A stretch of DNA of 64,000 nucleotides. Source: Blasia pusilla. Taxonomy: Eukaryota; Marchantiophyta; Marchantiopsida; Blasiales. How positions within the stretch are numbered: position 1 is the first letter of the stretch; every line of letters starts with the position of its first letter. Positions 38,081 through 51,727 of this stretch are shown piece after piece. The translations under genes and the position numbers were made by a program. The notes under the pieces were generated by a model that was not told where the DNA came from, searched no databases, and saw nothing but the letters and a program-made list of their open reading frames with translations. The DNA is taken from NCBI GenBank assembly GCA_050084515.1, contig CM114272.1, positions 61,752,001 through 61,816,000 of the forward strand. The letters are read 5' to 3'.

Positions 38081-41000
38081 ATGACGACAATGCAATTCTC
38101 TCAATTGCTAAATTCTACGACAGTGAACGCGACTTGTGATGAGTTTACAAGTCAACCAGTGAGGTCACTTCTTGGGAATAGCGGCACCAGGCCGACTGTG
38201 CATTCCCATGCCATGTCAGAATTTCGGACCGGAGAGAATTTCAGCCATTTGAAACTTACTGCAGGTATTATGAACACCTTTTAAAGTATTATTTTTATAG
38301 TTCTTGACAATGTTCATAAGTTAGCTCTACGAGGACCTAGCTCATTGAGTGGTGTTGTTTATAAATCTACACTGGTCTGGTGTTGTAAGTGTAGGCACAT
38401 GGCCAGCTTCCTCCAAAGTGTCCTTGTCATCAAAGGAAAATAAAATTTGAGGATGTAATTTGAGAAAATTGTGTACAACATAAAAATATGGGGGAGATTT
38501 GAGGCATGCTTGACGATGTTCTGACCATCTACCTGGTGCAATCTATTTCATAGAAAAGATGATGCAGGAGCAGGCATGTGTCAAGTCAGACCTTCAAATA
38601 CTGGTATGCTAGCTGCAATGTTCAGCAGATGTGCTGATAATTGCATTCAGGTTTGCTTTCTTTTTCCTTGTTCAGATTCAAGTGAAATCAACCTGCGTAA
38701 TTTCAAAAGCGTGTTACGTTGCAGAAAACGAAATTTCTGAATTCAGAAGAGCACGTCCGTAGCCTTGAGTGCAATGTACAAGAGGTGAAGAACGAGAATG
38801 CTATGCTAAAGGTCAAGCACAAAGAGGACATGAAACTGTGGAAAGGATTAGACTCGAAGTTTCTTGCCACCACTACCTTCTTCGATCACCTCACTGAAAC
38901 ACTGCAGCTTTTGGAGTCCCAAGTTCAAGAGGGTGCTTAAAGCTTTCCAAACTGTAACCCCTTGTCCTGTTTAGTCCTGTCTAGTCACAATGAAATAGAC
39001 ACGTATTTTTGGATTATAAATTGTTGCATAGATAGACAGCTTGCCATTGTTGCCACTGTTTTTCGCGGTGCCGAGTAATAAAGTTTCAAATCTGGTGCCA
39101 CGTTGAAATATTCGTTTGTCTCACAATCAACTTAGTGAAAGAATTTCTTGCGGAATATTTCCATTCATGAAAGTGAGTATGAAGATAAGAATAAATTAAA
39201 TTCCCGCAACTTCAATCTGCAGCGGAGCAGAGCAAATCTATTTTGGAGGAGAAATTAGCCGAACGGGTGAAGTTCTACGAGGAAACGAAGTCTCATGTAG
39301 ATGATGTATCAGGGAAGAACAAGGTTGCACAGGAATCCATACAGAAGTGTACGTATTTTAGCGAGTTCAACGAGGAAATCCATTAATATTCGATTCCTGT
39401 ATGCCGCTCTACACACGTGTTGTAAACATCTTGGAAGAGCCGTTGGTAGTAACGCTGAGGCCTGGTTTCTGAATGTTTGTGGTTTCATGGGAAATCTGCA
39501 GGCGAAGCCATTATTGCGGAACTTAAGGGTACACTTCAACAAGTGGAACTAAAACTTTCCTCAGAAGTTGTGAAATCTGTGACACTTGCTAGTGAAAAAG
39601 GTGAGCCTTCTATTCATTACGAGAAAGGAATGTCGGTTTCATCTTTTCTATGAATCTGGTATGATGTATACGCAAATCATTGACATGGTGTTTCGTCGTA
39701 AGGAAAGGAATCACTGAGACCAAAGAACTATGGAATCCGATATTTTCACAAAAACAGCGCTTCTTTTGAGCCGTTTACTGGGTTTTTTCCACGGGAGCTC
39801 GGTTTTGCAAACCACAACCACGAATTTTTAGTTTGCTTCCAGGAGCGCGGAGTCTTGAAATGTAATTAAATTTGATATCAGCTTGAAATGGTCTATCGCC
39901 TAGAAGACATTGTTACTACAATGGCGCACATTTAAAATCCGAGTTAAAACTTATTTCCGATGGTACTACCAATGACCATTTTTATTTTCTGAATGGGCTT
40001 GGAAAAAATGCAGATGAGCTCCATCAGCGGTTGACCAAGTCCATGATAACAAATGAAGAAGACAAGGCAACATTTCAAACCAAGAACACAGAGATACAGG
40101 AGCTTAGCAAGGATTTGGCTACCAAGGCAAAAGAAGTGGCGGACTTGCAGGAAGTTAACCTGAAACTCGTAAGATGAGTCAAACTGTAATAGGAAATGTT
40201 TCAACTAGCTTACGAACATACTGACAACCACAGGTGTAAACTAGAGTAAATAATTGATGTGCTCGTTCGTTCATGTAAACCTTTCATTGCTTTATCTCAT
40301 TCTTTATCAGACCAGAAAAAGGGATTGTTCAGAAGGAGAAACTACAATAGGAAGTTCTCGATATATGGTCATTTCTCGATAGGTGAATATTATTATCCAC
40401 CTATGTGCAATGTTTGGCTGATTTTAATAGATTCAATAGAACCATCGACATGGGTCTGAATTGACACTACAAACTCTGCAAGTCGAGCGTTCGATAAATC
40501 ATGCAAGTAGGCTGAAGTCACGGGCAGTTTCGGGATCATGCGAGGGAATTGGCAGTTCAATTAAATTCTTTGAAGAAATATAGGATAAAGATTGTTCCAT
40601 CAGAGTTAATATTTCTCCATTTGCATGAAAATCGTGAAATCATACAACCGTAACGCGTTAAAAAGTCTTTTTCGTACCACGCAGGTCCAAGTGAAGGGAG
40701 AGCTTGAGTGTCACGTGAAGGATCTGCAAGTTCAGATGTTCGTCTCGGTGAAGGACAAAGAGAATCTTGAGCAGAAGCTAGAAACGCTGAGCGTTACCAT
40801 GAAGGACTTAGAGAAGGTCAATTGTGTAGCTGCCGGTAACATTGAGAATCTTCTTTTGGAGAAAGTTCAACTCCAAAATCAAGCGGAAGAGGACAGTAAA
40901 GCCCAACAGAAGATTGTGAATGAATTGAAGCAACAAGCTTCGGAGAACGAGATCTCTGCTGAGATGATCTCAGAACAGTTAAAACAGAAAATGGAGGAGA

Positions 41001-44000
41001 TTGAGAAGTTGTTTAAGCTGGTTGCGGAGAATGAAATCGAATTCGGGAACCTGAAGGATGAAGTAAACCAGTTACGCCAGGAGTGCTGTGAGAAAGATCA
41101 TTTATTCTCGCAGATATCAAAGCGGGAGGAATTGCTGAAAGGAGAAATCCAAGAGGTAACAATGTAACTATGAGGTAACGATCTAAACACGAGCACAGCA
41201 TTACTCTGTATCGGCAGGGTTTAATGACGATTTGTGTTACAGATGCGAAGGCAGTTGACAGAGGCGGAGAACTCCACCAAGGACATCAAAAGACAATTCA
41301 AGCTGAAACTGCAAGCAAAGCAGGCAGAATTAACCAGCCATCTTCAAGACATTTCTCAGCGTAATAACCAGGTAAAATCAGCTCAAATGATGCCCGTGTC
41401 TCAGGGATTAAGGTGTGTTGCGACTGTAATGTTCCGCTGCACGTCTCGGAGCTGTGTCATATAAGACTTATATTTGAGCATTATGAGTGATGATCACAAA
41501 ACAGGCACAAGTTTTGTCAATCAATAAAAGCAAGATTTATCTGGATATTTGTGAATGACCTCAACAAAGATCGAAGCTCACGATACAGAGTTATTTCTAT
41601 CATGACTGCAGGAAATGACTGACATGAGGAGGAAATACGAAGCCGAAACTCAAGAAGCTGCTGCAAAGGAGAGGCTGAGGGTTCGTCTATCCTCTGTTTT
41701 CTAATGTGTTCAAGGAACTACTAAGAGTCTTTGTTACGCTCCACTGCAGTTAGAGACATAATAACTTTGTGAGCTGCTATGATAATAGGAAAGAGTATGA
41801 TGTGAACCGAGGTCATCTTCACTCCTCTGAATTTTTGTAGCATAAGACATACATATTTGGTGATGCTAGTCGAGGTCTGGAAATCTTTTCAGGGTGAGGC
41901 TGCTCTTGAGGCCGTGAAACAAACATCAAATCTGCACGTCGCTAAGGAGCTGGAAGGTGCAAATCAGCGCTTGGAAAGCGCACGGACAGACCATGAAATT
42001 TTGGTAGGAAGCTCGACGATTTTGATTCGTGCGTTTGATGGCATCTTAGGAATGGTTCCGACCGAATTCTTACGTGAATTTCAGTTTCATTTTGTAGGTC
42101 AAGCAAATTGGGCAGGCATATGAAGACGAGAAGGCAAGGCTTGTGACCGCTCATGGCGCAGAGCTTCAGAGAAAGCAGGAGGATCTTCGCGTAGAACTCG
42201 AAAAGGTTGGCTTTGAGACAATAACTGTATTTTAACTTGGAGCCAAATGATCTTCACTTCAGACTAATACATCATTCCAACTTCACAGCGAAGCACCAAA
42301 GTGGCTAGCGCTTTGCAACTCAAGCTTGAGCAACTTCAGAAGAGTCACCAAGACGGAGTGGAGAAACTTCGTCAAGATCATGAGAAACTTCTCCTGGAGG
42401 TGAGAAAGTGCAGTCCACAGATCAACGTTGATATCATGCACGGTTCACGGATCGGGAATTACATACATTTCCTCGAATTTACTGTGTAGACCAAGCTCAA
42501 AAAAATCACTAAAAATAAAGAGATCCTCACCGAACATCCGGAACTCAGCAAACAGGGAGACGCCAAATTTTTTTAAAGAGACCAGACCTAGAGAGATCAT
42601 TCGCTATCTATGCTAGTGCAGGGATGACGCACTAGAATTTAATCAATGATTCAGATTGCGAATCTCAGTCAATAGCTGCAGATTATACTACTAGTACTTA
42701 TGTTAAGAAACCATATATATTCTTTACGTTAAATTTGACGAGGGAGAGGAGATACGATTACAAAGGAACGATCTCGCGAAAATCAATTTGAATTTGGATT
42801 CCTAATGACTGTCGCTTTTGTGTCTACCATGTTACTAGCTTGATACAGAGATATCTTCATTACAAAAGCAGATGAAGATATTGAAAGAAAAACAGCACGA
42901 AGAGCTCTCCACCAAGATTCAAGAGTTCGAGGCACATGTAAGTACGATTGTTTAGAGAGGACGGAGATTCTTCATTGGCGTTTAGGAATGAGGAGAAGAA
43001 GATATTTTCTCACATAGTGTTTATCTAACCCTTTTTTTTCGACATGAAAGAAAGAATTAGTACATAGTCATATGTGTTGATAGTAGCCAGCTGCCGTCAT
43101 GACCATTCGAGCTCTGCTAGTAACCGAAGAATTATTCTTAATTCAGTTCTTTGTGTCCAATGCTTTGCAGCGTGACGAATCCAATAAAGAGCACCAGATC
43201 GGAATTCAACGGTTACGAACCTCATATACCAAGGACATTGACGAGGTGCACGGAATTACCCTGTCATTCACACAGGCTGACCACAGCTATTTTTGAACGA
43301 CTGCATAGTGTCTGATGGGAATGAAGAGTTCTTTATCCTCTGGAACCGAACTAACACTGTAGATACTTGTACCGCCCGCTCCAATTGGGTTCCCATGGCA
43401 ATTTCTCGCCACGTCCAATTCGATTGTTTACAGTGGAAATTGAAGGCCTCAACCTTGGAGAGGGAATTGACAGAACTTCGTGCAATTGCTGCTAAAGTGG
43501 TTCTCAAGAAAGAAAATGAAACACAAGCTCCAAAGGTGACCTTAGCAAAAACTACTACAGTGTACCTTCAAGCTCAGACGAGGACTTCCACAGCAAAGGT
43601 GACGAACCTTTACACACATTTGGTCTGATGGAAATATCACCTTAAATTGGATTGTGAAACCACATGCACTTCATGTTTCGGGGTCACGTTATCGATTTTC
43701 TATGTGCAGGATAAGGAGTCCGATTGGCTAAATGAGCAGGCGGTGGAACATTCTCGTATGATTGGGGATCACATAGATGAACTTCAACCACTGACAGCAG
43801 TTCCTACGCACCAAGTGGTTTGTCTCAAACTGAAGCCTCTACATTGAGAGTTGAGGATTCATAACTCAAAATAAGCACATGAAAGGAGTCTCAAGCAAAT
43901 GATTTAGAAATGAAAATGTTGGTTGATAAATCATACGCATCCAATTTTCGTTTGAATGAACCACATGAAGTCTGAAAAGGTAAGGAATGCTTCCAACATT

Positions 44001-46042
44001 TCAAAAGAGTGATGCGAGCTATACGATCAAAATTTTCAGCTCTCAATGTTAGGTGTGATGCAACTGTCCCGTGAGTGCTACCATCACTGGCGCACCATGA
44101 CGAGGAGCCTCATATTCATGCCTATGGCAGGGAAATTAGTCATGAACCTGTTCTGATTATATTACCAATTAGAAGGGATGTCTCTTAAGCACTCTACTCC
44201 TTGTCTTTCCGAAGTGTGCAGGTCCCGTTTCATCATACTAACCGATGTTGCATTTGTAGGACAAAGAACTCTATGAACCATTTGAATTACTGCCACCGAA
44301 CCCAAAGATGGTAGAAGATTCACAAAAGGGGAATCCAAAAGAAGTGCTCACGCCGCCGATGGCTTTTCTTTCTCAAGACAGTGTTCGTTTCTTCCTCCCT
44401 CCTTGTTCAATCTTTCGCTTTCCATTTGTAAAGTAAGCCGCACCGCCGGATAATATTAGGTGAAACACTAAATTTGGTGGACGGAACAATATCCTTAAGG
44501 AAGGCATTGAATTTCGGAAGTTCTTTCTGAAGGTGCTATGATATGCATTGAATCTCTTGGTGAACTAGTATCTGTAAGAAACTGCTTGTTCACGTTGAAG
44601 CCTTCTCACGCAGCTCTAAATTCCTTTTACGACCAGTATGTACCACTGTTGCTCGGGAATGCGTGATATACATTGGTTGGGCTGGTCCCAGCTCAAAGTA
44701 GCTGTCTTCTGTTACCCCTCGCCTATTTCTTTGTTGTTGCATTTGCATAGAAAGACATCCTGAAGATGAGTCAAGCACAGAGAGACCGAAAGAACAGAAG
44801 GAACGAAGTGGATCTAACCTCACACGATAAATCCCCGAAGGTAAGTGGCACTAAAGAATTGAGTTCCCCATTTACGCTGTACTTAGCAGATTTCTTTTGC
44901 TCAAACGTAATTCTTTTCCCTTGTTTTTCAAATATCGCTTGCGAATGCAGGTACTTTCCATCAGAACGAGACAATTTCAGAAAAAGGAGAATCAGAGACC
45001 TCCAGACGTTGTAACGTTACGCAGTCCTTGCCCTAAGGTAAGCGATCTGCAAGACGGCATCGATGGTGAGATTATCATCTTTTGCGATATGAAACGTCTT
45101 ATCTCTTCACATGACCACGTATTTATAAAATGGCAGAAATGGCAATACATGCTTCATGTCCGTCCTCCTGCAATCTCGGCAGTAGATTCGTATGCGAGGA
45201 ACTTCCCGGCATTGTACATATTCTTCATGTCCGTCCTCCTGCAATCTCGGCAGTTGCTACACATCATTATTCCTTTGGTTCTCACAGAGACGGCAAGTTA
45301 GTGGAGTGCGTCAAAACGTTGTGGACCTTGAGACACAAGAAGAAAGGGAGTTCGTGATTCAAGAACCTGCACCGAAAAGAAGGGTGATTTTTTTTTCTCG
45401 TGTCGACGTTTTCAGGTGTCCCCTAAAAAAAATGTTCCACGCAATGGTGACGATTTCTTGTTAACGAGTTGACCAAACAATTTTGTATATTCCAAATCTA
45501 ATAATCCTTACAGGTGCTGCGTCGGGAGGTCCATTGTTCGAACACAAACGTACTGACGAAAATTCCGAAACGACGAAAGGCTGGCGGTATCGTCACACGC
45601 CAGGTATGCGACCCAAACCGCACGGTCATCCAGGCAGATTCTACGTCAATGAGAATGCTCACTGAGGCCTCTAAATTTTTACTACCTTGAAATCCTATCT
45701 GAAGCCTTGAAGCCTTTCTTTTCAGGACCCAACTGAAGATTGTAGAAAGAGCAGCAAAAAGGTGAAGTTCACCGTAGGTAAAGACACGGAGACGGTGAGA
45801 AGGGTTTTCTACATATTCAACTTGAATACTCGAGAGTTAGCTAGAGTTTGAACGTGCTAGAATTGAAGCGAAAATACGTGCCCGATCGAGTTCACCTCAC
45901 GAGAGATATTACACTCCAGTCTCTAACGACACTTTCTTCACGCCTTGAACAGGGACATGGCTCTCCAGCCTTGTGCGACTTGTTTGATATGGGGCACTTG
46001 GACCCTTACTATACTGGAAATGATCCTTTTGCCTTCGAATGA
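38081..46042 (+). CDS. ZYP1: Synaptonemal complex transverse filament protein ZYP1, 23 exons
   Basis: Phase-consistent exons: 38081-38264, 38554-38603, 38725-38932, 39223-39348, 39502-39600, 40014-40168, 40685-41155, 41243-41371, 41612-41680, 41893-42003, 42098-42205, 42289-42399, 42839-42937, 43171-43245, 43434-43598, 43710-43814, 44260-44382, 44751-44840, 44951-45037, 45288-45383, 45514-45603, 45726-45794, 45920-46042; about 980 aa. ZYP1 dimers span the central region of the synaptonemal complex in meiotic prophase and shape crossover number and interference. Evidence: LKLTA near residue 60; KVKHKEDMKLWKGLDSKF and LTETLQLLESQVQE, strongly like the N-terminal region of plant ZYP1; a long heptad-rich coiled coil (exons 4-15) with SHLQDISQRNNQ; basic patches (PKRRV, KIPKRRK) as nuclear signals; and the terminal LCDLFDMGHLDPYYTGNDPF then AFE, matching the conserved plant C-terminus. 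Slightly longer than Arabidopsis ZYP1 (about 860-870 aa). Least certain are exons 15-17 borders and the last acceptor. Confidence 0.88.
45152..45257. repeat. Duplicated 31-bp word in a ZYP1 intron
   Basis: 'cttcatgtccgtcctcctgc' plus 'aatctcggcagt' occurs at 45152 and 45226, 74 bp apart, between exons 19 and 20. Confidence 0.85.
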
Positions 46043-46188
46043 GGGCACTTGCTCCTGCGGATGTTTGTAGCTAAGGTATGAGATAAGAGAACTTTTGTAC
46101 GAATATACGAAGCAATTTGTGTGAAAATTGAAGACGACATTTTTTTGGAGTATGAAACTAAATTTGTGAGTTCATGCCCTCATACATA

Positions 46189-46360
46189 GCTTTCTAAGCT
46201 CATATGTATACTCGCACATCTTGGGCATTCATTTGCAATCGCACATGGCTTCCTAAGCTCCTCTCATACTCGCACATCTTTGGCATTCATTTGCAATCAC
46301 ACATTGCTTCCTAAGCTCCTTGCATACTCGCACATCTTTTGGCATTCATTTGCAGATATG
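46189..46360. repeat. Three 58-59-bp tandem repeats after ZYP1
   Basis: Copies start at 46189, 46248 and 46306 with 'gcttcctaagctcc', 'actcgcacatcttt' and 'ggcattcatttgca'. They lie just past the stop, probably in or near the 3' UTR. Confidence 0.85.
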
Positions 46361-46369
46361 CTCAATCTA

Positions 46370-47013
46370 ATTTAATGGAGGAGTAGATTTTGTTTAAATT
46401 TTGTAGTAAAATTACTTAGTATATTGGGATATCATTTAAATTTGAATTGAGTATTGCAATTACTAAAAAAAGTGAAATGTTATTATTTTAAAATTTTAGA
46501 AAATAAAAATTATATTTAAGATTTGAAATAAATAGCGTGATATTTTTTAAAATAATTTTATTAATTCACATGTGATATTTTGGGAAAGGAAAATGAACTT
46601 GAATGGAAAAAGAAAATGATTTCATTAATTAAAATTTGCTAAGATTTTGGTCAATGAATGTTATTTTGGTGGGAAGAATAGAAGGGGAAGAAAAAAATAT
46701 TGTTTGAGCTTTTACGGAGGAGTGAAATTATTTAGGGAAGATGGGTGTGATTTAAAGTTGAAATTTTCTTACTCTTTTAAGATTTTAGAAAGTAGAAATT
46801 ATACTTAAATTTTAAAATTTAAACATAATAAAAAAACTATTATTGACACCTGTTTTTTAAGGCCCTATTGACATGTAGTAATTGGACAAGAAAAAAATGT
46901 TTCACGTGTGTAATGGGCACGAAGAAAAAGGTTTGAATTTGTGTGCAACATCATTAATCCCTTCACTAACAAAAGCTCTTCGAACACTTTTTTATTTTCC
47001 GTGCATCGCACAT
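46370..47013 (+). mobile_element. Non-autonomous Helitron, copy B (truncated)
   Basis: Diverged copy of 36322-36985 in the same orientation, ending in CCGTGCATCGCACATG. The 5' terminus and CTRR are missing. With copy A it forms direct repeats flanking ZYP1. Confidence 0.55.
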
Positions 47014-47779
47014 GTATGGTATGTTTGAAGTGCTAAGCGACAAGCTTCATGCCTCGCTGGTGCCTCCGAAGACAGCTGAACTTGGCTTATCATTGATCTA
47101 TATACGTGGAGGATTGAGTTTCCTGGTGTTTTATCTCACCCTGCCAGTGTCCCTCAAAAATACTTTTTCAAAAAATACTTTTTCATGTTGGTAACCCATT
47201 GGTGGAAAAAAAATTACCAAGAGGGACCGTGCATGGCACTAGTATGTAAGTACGGCAAAGCCGTGAGCTCCTACCTTCATAAATTCTCTTGACTCTTACG
47301 CTAGATACAGAATTCCCCACTAAACATGGGGCCTCCATTGGTGGACCAAATGCCCTTAGGATCCATATCTTACCTTTTCTTGGGATTAAAGTTTGGTTTG
47401 ACATGTCTACTACATGGAGAGCTAAGAATTTCATAAAATAATTTGAATACATTTAGAAAAGAAAACATTGTATTAAAGAGAGAAAATAAGGCAAATGAAC
47501 CTTATTCTTCTTCCAACCCTAGTTTATCAATTAAGTAAAAAGGAAAAATAATTTATCATTTTTTAAATAGTTTTTTTTTCATATTTTCATTGTGTGTGTA
47601 TGTGAAAGAGATATTTGTAGGGCATGGAATATATCAACCAGTGTGTGGCCCTTTGAGAGGGGTGGGGGGAGAAAGTAGTTAATACACACGCATGTTGGAC
47701 ACGTGGATAGTCTAGATGATGAGAAAAAAATGACGAGTATATGTAAGCGCCGTAAATAACCTATATCTTTGCTTGCTTA
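47014..47779. other. Intergenic, no gene seen
   Basis: No recognised features. Confidence 0.5.
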
Positions 47780-48492
47780 ATACCAATTTCATTTGGATAT
47801 ATCATATGATCCAAATATTCAATTTGGTCATTGAAGAACTTGTACTTGTTTTGATGTAACTTTTGCCCATATAATTATAATTTTAAAAACATTTCCATAA
47901 GATCTCGTTCATGCTTCTTAACGTACTCTGGTATTGAGATTACGATTTCATCCATATAAAATTTATAAAAATCCAAAACCTATTAAGATCCTATCCATGA
48001 TGCTCTGAAACTCTATGCAAGTGTTCTTTCAACCCAAATGATAAGAACTTCCACTAGTACAAAAATCCCTCACATGAGGATTAATGCCCCAAAATCTTGT
48101 CTTCTGCTCGTCTTACACCCTCATAGATAGCCTATATCGGTGGTAATGAACTTGATGATCCAAAAACTAAAGACCTTATCTTGCATGCTTTATGACATCA
48201 AATTAAAGATCTCCTCATGTGTGGACATTGTATCATGGTTGGACTCCATCTACGAATTGATAGATCGATAATCTTCACATATCTACCTATTTGTTTATTT
48301 TCCATTATCTTTAGCATGCCAATGATAATTGCAAGTACATACTCAATCTCCATGTACCATCTTTACTAGTCTTTCCTTAACCAAATCTTGGCTTATGTTA
48401 TGGGTCAAGGCCATCTCCATATCCATATACCTATAGGATTGTAGGAAGATCGGCATATTAGTAGATAACTCAATGAGAATCCATGTTTAGTA
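47780..48492 (-). pseudogene. Relic Ty3/Gypsy reverse transcriptase (G0)
   Basis: Nucleotide similarity to the G1 RT region, same strand: 'ctcgttcatgcttcttaac' here versus 'gtcgctcatgctcctcaac' at about 54088, followed by matching 'atgatttcatc' and 'ctatccat-a' blocks. It extends through the 'cacatatctacctatttgt' part (compare 54440) and stops at 48492, where the G2 LTR begins. Heavily decayed and AT-shifted. Confidence 0.65.
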
Positions 48493-49057
48493 TGTCACGT
48501 ATTTTAGGATAGATTGGCGATATCTAGTAGAACGCCTTCAGAGATACTGGACGACAGCCTCAGAAGGTCAAGGATGACCTGCTGAGGCCATGGATAACCT
48601 GAGAGAGCAGGTTTCCCCTTCGTTTCGGCTCATTTGGAGCCATAAAGAGAAACTTACTGTTTCGAGTAAGTTTTCATTTGGAGTATAGTTGAATTTCCAC
48701 TTTGGGAAATGACCCTTGACCCGCTACAACAGGTCAAGAGCCAAGGAGGTGACCTACGAGCATAGGTTACCAAGGAGAGAGCTTGGGAGAGGGAAGGGGA
48801 TATACCTCCAAGAGAGAGAGCTTGACAACTCATTCTCTCTTTGTTGAACCTCTTGGCATGAGGCGGCGGAGATATGGTCCTCCTCGCCTTGTTTGTGTAA
48901 CCCATGCCTCTCATTAGGAGAGTGGGTTTGGTTTGATATGAGAGAGAGTGCACACCATGGAGAGCTTGGTGTGAGATGTTGAGAAAGATTTCATTGATTT
49001 ACAAAGAGAGAATAAGAGAGTGAGAGAGCTTCAATGGAGGAACTCTCTGGTCACTCA
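48493..49057 (+). repeat. G2 5' LTR (approximate)
   Basis: Begins TGTCACGTATTTTAGG; shares LTR-style words with the G1 right end (TGTCACATCTGAG start, 'taggttaccaagg', 'tgttgaacc'). It ends before TTGGTACAGG (49061-49070), a degenerate primer-site candidate. Inner border not certain. Confidence 0.5.
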
Positions 49058-51039
49058 CTGTTGGTACAGGTTGGGGATTGTGTTCCCCATTCAGCCGCTC
49101 ATGGGAGTGCTCACCAGAGCAAGAGTCGCTTGATTTTGCTGTTTTCTTTGCTGATTTTTTCTACGGGAGAGTGGCACACGGAAGCGCTGCTAAAATTGTG
49201 TTAGAAATTGAGTATGGGGGCGGGTTGCTCCATGCCGGTGGTCTCGGGAGCACCATATGCATGTAGCTCGTTGATTTGTATTTTCAAATTTTTGTTGGGA
49301 GAAATCAGCGCGGAAGTGCTGCCGAATTTTGCGGAGGAGAAGGAGACGTTGGATTGCACGACAGTCCCCATCAATTTTTGGTGGGAGATCAAATATAGAA
49401 ACGGATTAGAGGAGGTCGTATATCGGGAAGATGTGCGCAATTTCATCAGTTGAGCGTGAAGTTACGACAATTTTTGTTGGGCTGCCATAGCCACCGTTTC
49501 AAAGTGTGAGTGAAATTCCTAAAACCTTTGGGTAAAAATCCCTTTAGAGGGTTAGAAAAAGATGAAATGGTTTTATTTTAGAGGGTCAAGAGGCGAAACC
49601 CTTTGGTGGGAAAGACGTTGAGTGAAAAAATATTTTGGTAGAGTTGACCCACTTTTGGTGGGCTTAGTGGGAAATTTGGGTGGAAATCCATGATTCTAGG
49701 GGTTGATTTAGTAAAATTATGGGGACTACCATGTTCTGTTCTAGACTAGACGCTCTTCATCCACCAAACTCCGGCCATTGCTGCCTGCCATTTTTCCCAA
49801 ACTCGGAGCTAGGAGCTACGCTGCCGAGTACCCCTACCGTAGATCACATGCCGCCTATCGTGACTCAGCCGCTGCGCGCCTTTTGGGGCCGTAAAAATCC
49901 GTTTGCTGCACCAAGACTCTAGACTCCGGACTTCGGACTCCAGGCCGCCGACCTCGTGCTTCCTCCGACTGCAATCCATGATCCTCTTCCGGCCGCTTCC
50001 TGTCCCGCGTCCTCTTCCGACCGCTTCCTGTCCCGCGTCCTCTTCCGACCGCTTCTTGCGGTGATCGCGCAACTGCTGCCGATCCCGCTTTGCTGCCGTC
50101 AATCCCACACTACAACCGTGTCAAGCCGTTTGTTGGAGTGATACGGCTCCACTATACCTCGCCATATTCCTAGTGGGTCAACCTGCTGCCTTGGGTGCCG
50201 ATCATTCCAGACCGTTGGACTGGGTCACTATTGCCGTGGACGAAGAACCCCGCCGCCTTGACAGTACAGACCGTCATTCATCGACCATTTGTGAGCACTA
50301 TTCAGGAGGGCAAGTGAACTTTTTGGATTGATGGGGGTCGCATTTCTCTTCCCGGCTTGCTATGTCTTGAGGTGATAGCCGCTCGATGACGATCGAGTAC
50401 CGTGCCGCGACGCCCGTAGCCGCAACGCGTCGTTGATTGTCGCGCCATGCCGCTCGTGGCCGCACCGCACCGTCTCGATCGCGGAGCCGCACCATCATTG
50501 TGGAGCAGATTGTGTGTTGTTGTTGAGAAGGGTATGCCGCTGAGTGCCGCACCCCATTCTCGAGTGCCAAGACGTTTGTAGCCGTTCCTTGCCGCGAATG
50601 TCGTACCGTACCGCTGGACCCGCACCGCACATCGAGGAGATTTGAACATCGTTAGTACAAGGGGAGTACGCCGTGCTATTCGGAGGATTTTTGTCTTCAC
50701 GATCGATTTGGGTCGAGATTTGCAATTGCTGAGGAGCAACATCGACATTATTGTCAGGTTACCCATTTTGGTCTTAAGCCCTTCACATGAGAGGGAATTC
50801 CGGGATTTGGGAAGTTATTTGGGGATATTGGGTTTTTGTGCAGATGCTGATAGCATCATTGATGTATGGGTTTAAGGGACATAGACCTGTGTGGGATGTC
50901 CAGAGTTGAGGGTATGTCCTATCGATGAGATGATAGGACAGTATCCGATTGCCACACCACGTCGCTTGTTGCCGCACAACACACGTATCAGTGAGAGAGA
51001 GTGTAGATTGAGTGCCGCATGTTTAGTTTGAGTGATTGA
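49058..51039 (+). other. G2 leader, between LTR and gag
   Basis: About 2 kb without a recognised gene. It holds 2.5 tandem 28-bp units of 'ccgcttcctgtcccgcgtcc' (49993-50060) and a CG-rich stretch at 50390-50600. Open frames here show no domain. Confidence 0.5.
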
Positions 51040-51514
51040 GTGATTACTCAAGGGATTGAGAGTGATCATGTGAGAGGGGCACGAGGGTCATCACGGCGTC
51101 CTTTTGGGACTTTGAGAGGCGAGGTGGTGGACATGAGGGTAGCTCTAGAAGATTTACGCCGAGTGGAGCGAGGTTTCGAGGGTCTCCACGTGAGAGAGCA
51201 TTTTGATCTCCTTATGTGTCGTCCTCAGATGAGGGGGAAAGCATAGAGGAGTTTGTTAGTGCATCACCGTACATAATTAGTGGTCCTACCACTTGGAAGT
51301 ATGAGATGGACGACCAGGGTAGAGGACCGCGTAGGTTTTCAGGTGCTATAGGCACGATAGAGTTGCACGAATTCATTGCAAAGTTTAGGAGTTGGTGTGA
51401 CTTATAGCAGGCTAGGAACTCCAGAGAGTTCAACCCATTCACAACATGGAACGATATGTTCCAGCATTTAGAGGGAACGCCCATGGACAATTACTATGAG
51501 TTCTCCCACATATA
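51040..51514 (+). pseudogene. G2 gag, N-terminal half
   Basis: FSGAIGTIELHEFIAKFRSW and FNPFTTWNDMFQHLEGTPMD align with the G1 gag (GTIDLDDFIQ, NPFMAWKG, DLEGPPMDDY). One frameshift near 51215 and a TAG near 51405. It ends at the G1 insertion point within the codons for S-H-I-Y. Confidence 0.75.
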
Positions 51515-51727
51515 TGTCGTGCGCATACATATCGCTACACAACATACATCGCTCGTCACATCTACACCACACAACACCGATCTTCCCCACACACGGGTCG
51601 ATCCACACATGTACAAAATCAACTCATACATATACATGGAGATCACACAACCGCCCCCCTAGGTGGCAGTTGGATCCCCCTAACTCCAGATAGAAAATAT
51701 CACATCTCTCTGACATGACCTACTACC
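51515..51727 (-). other. G1 3' terminal region, LTR not recognised
   Basis: Lies between the PHD remnant and the G2 junction. A purine tract (minus-strand AGGGGGGCGG, 51651-51660) is a polypurine-tract candidate, which would leave an LTR of only about 130 bp. I could not match it to the right end. Confidence 0.4.
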
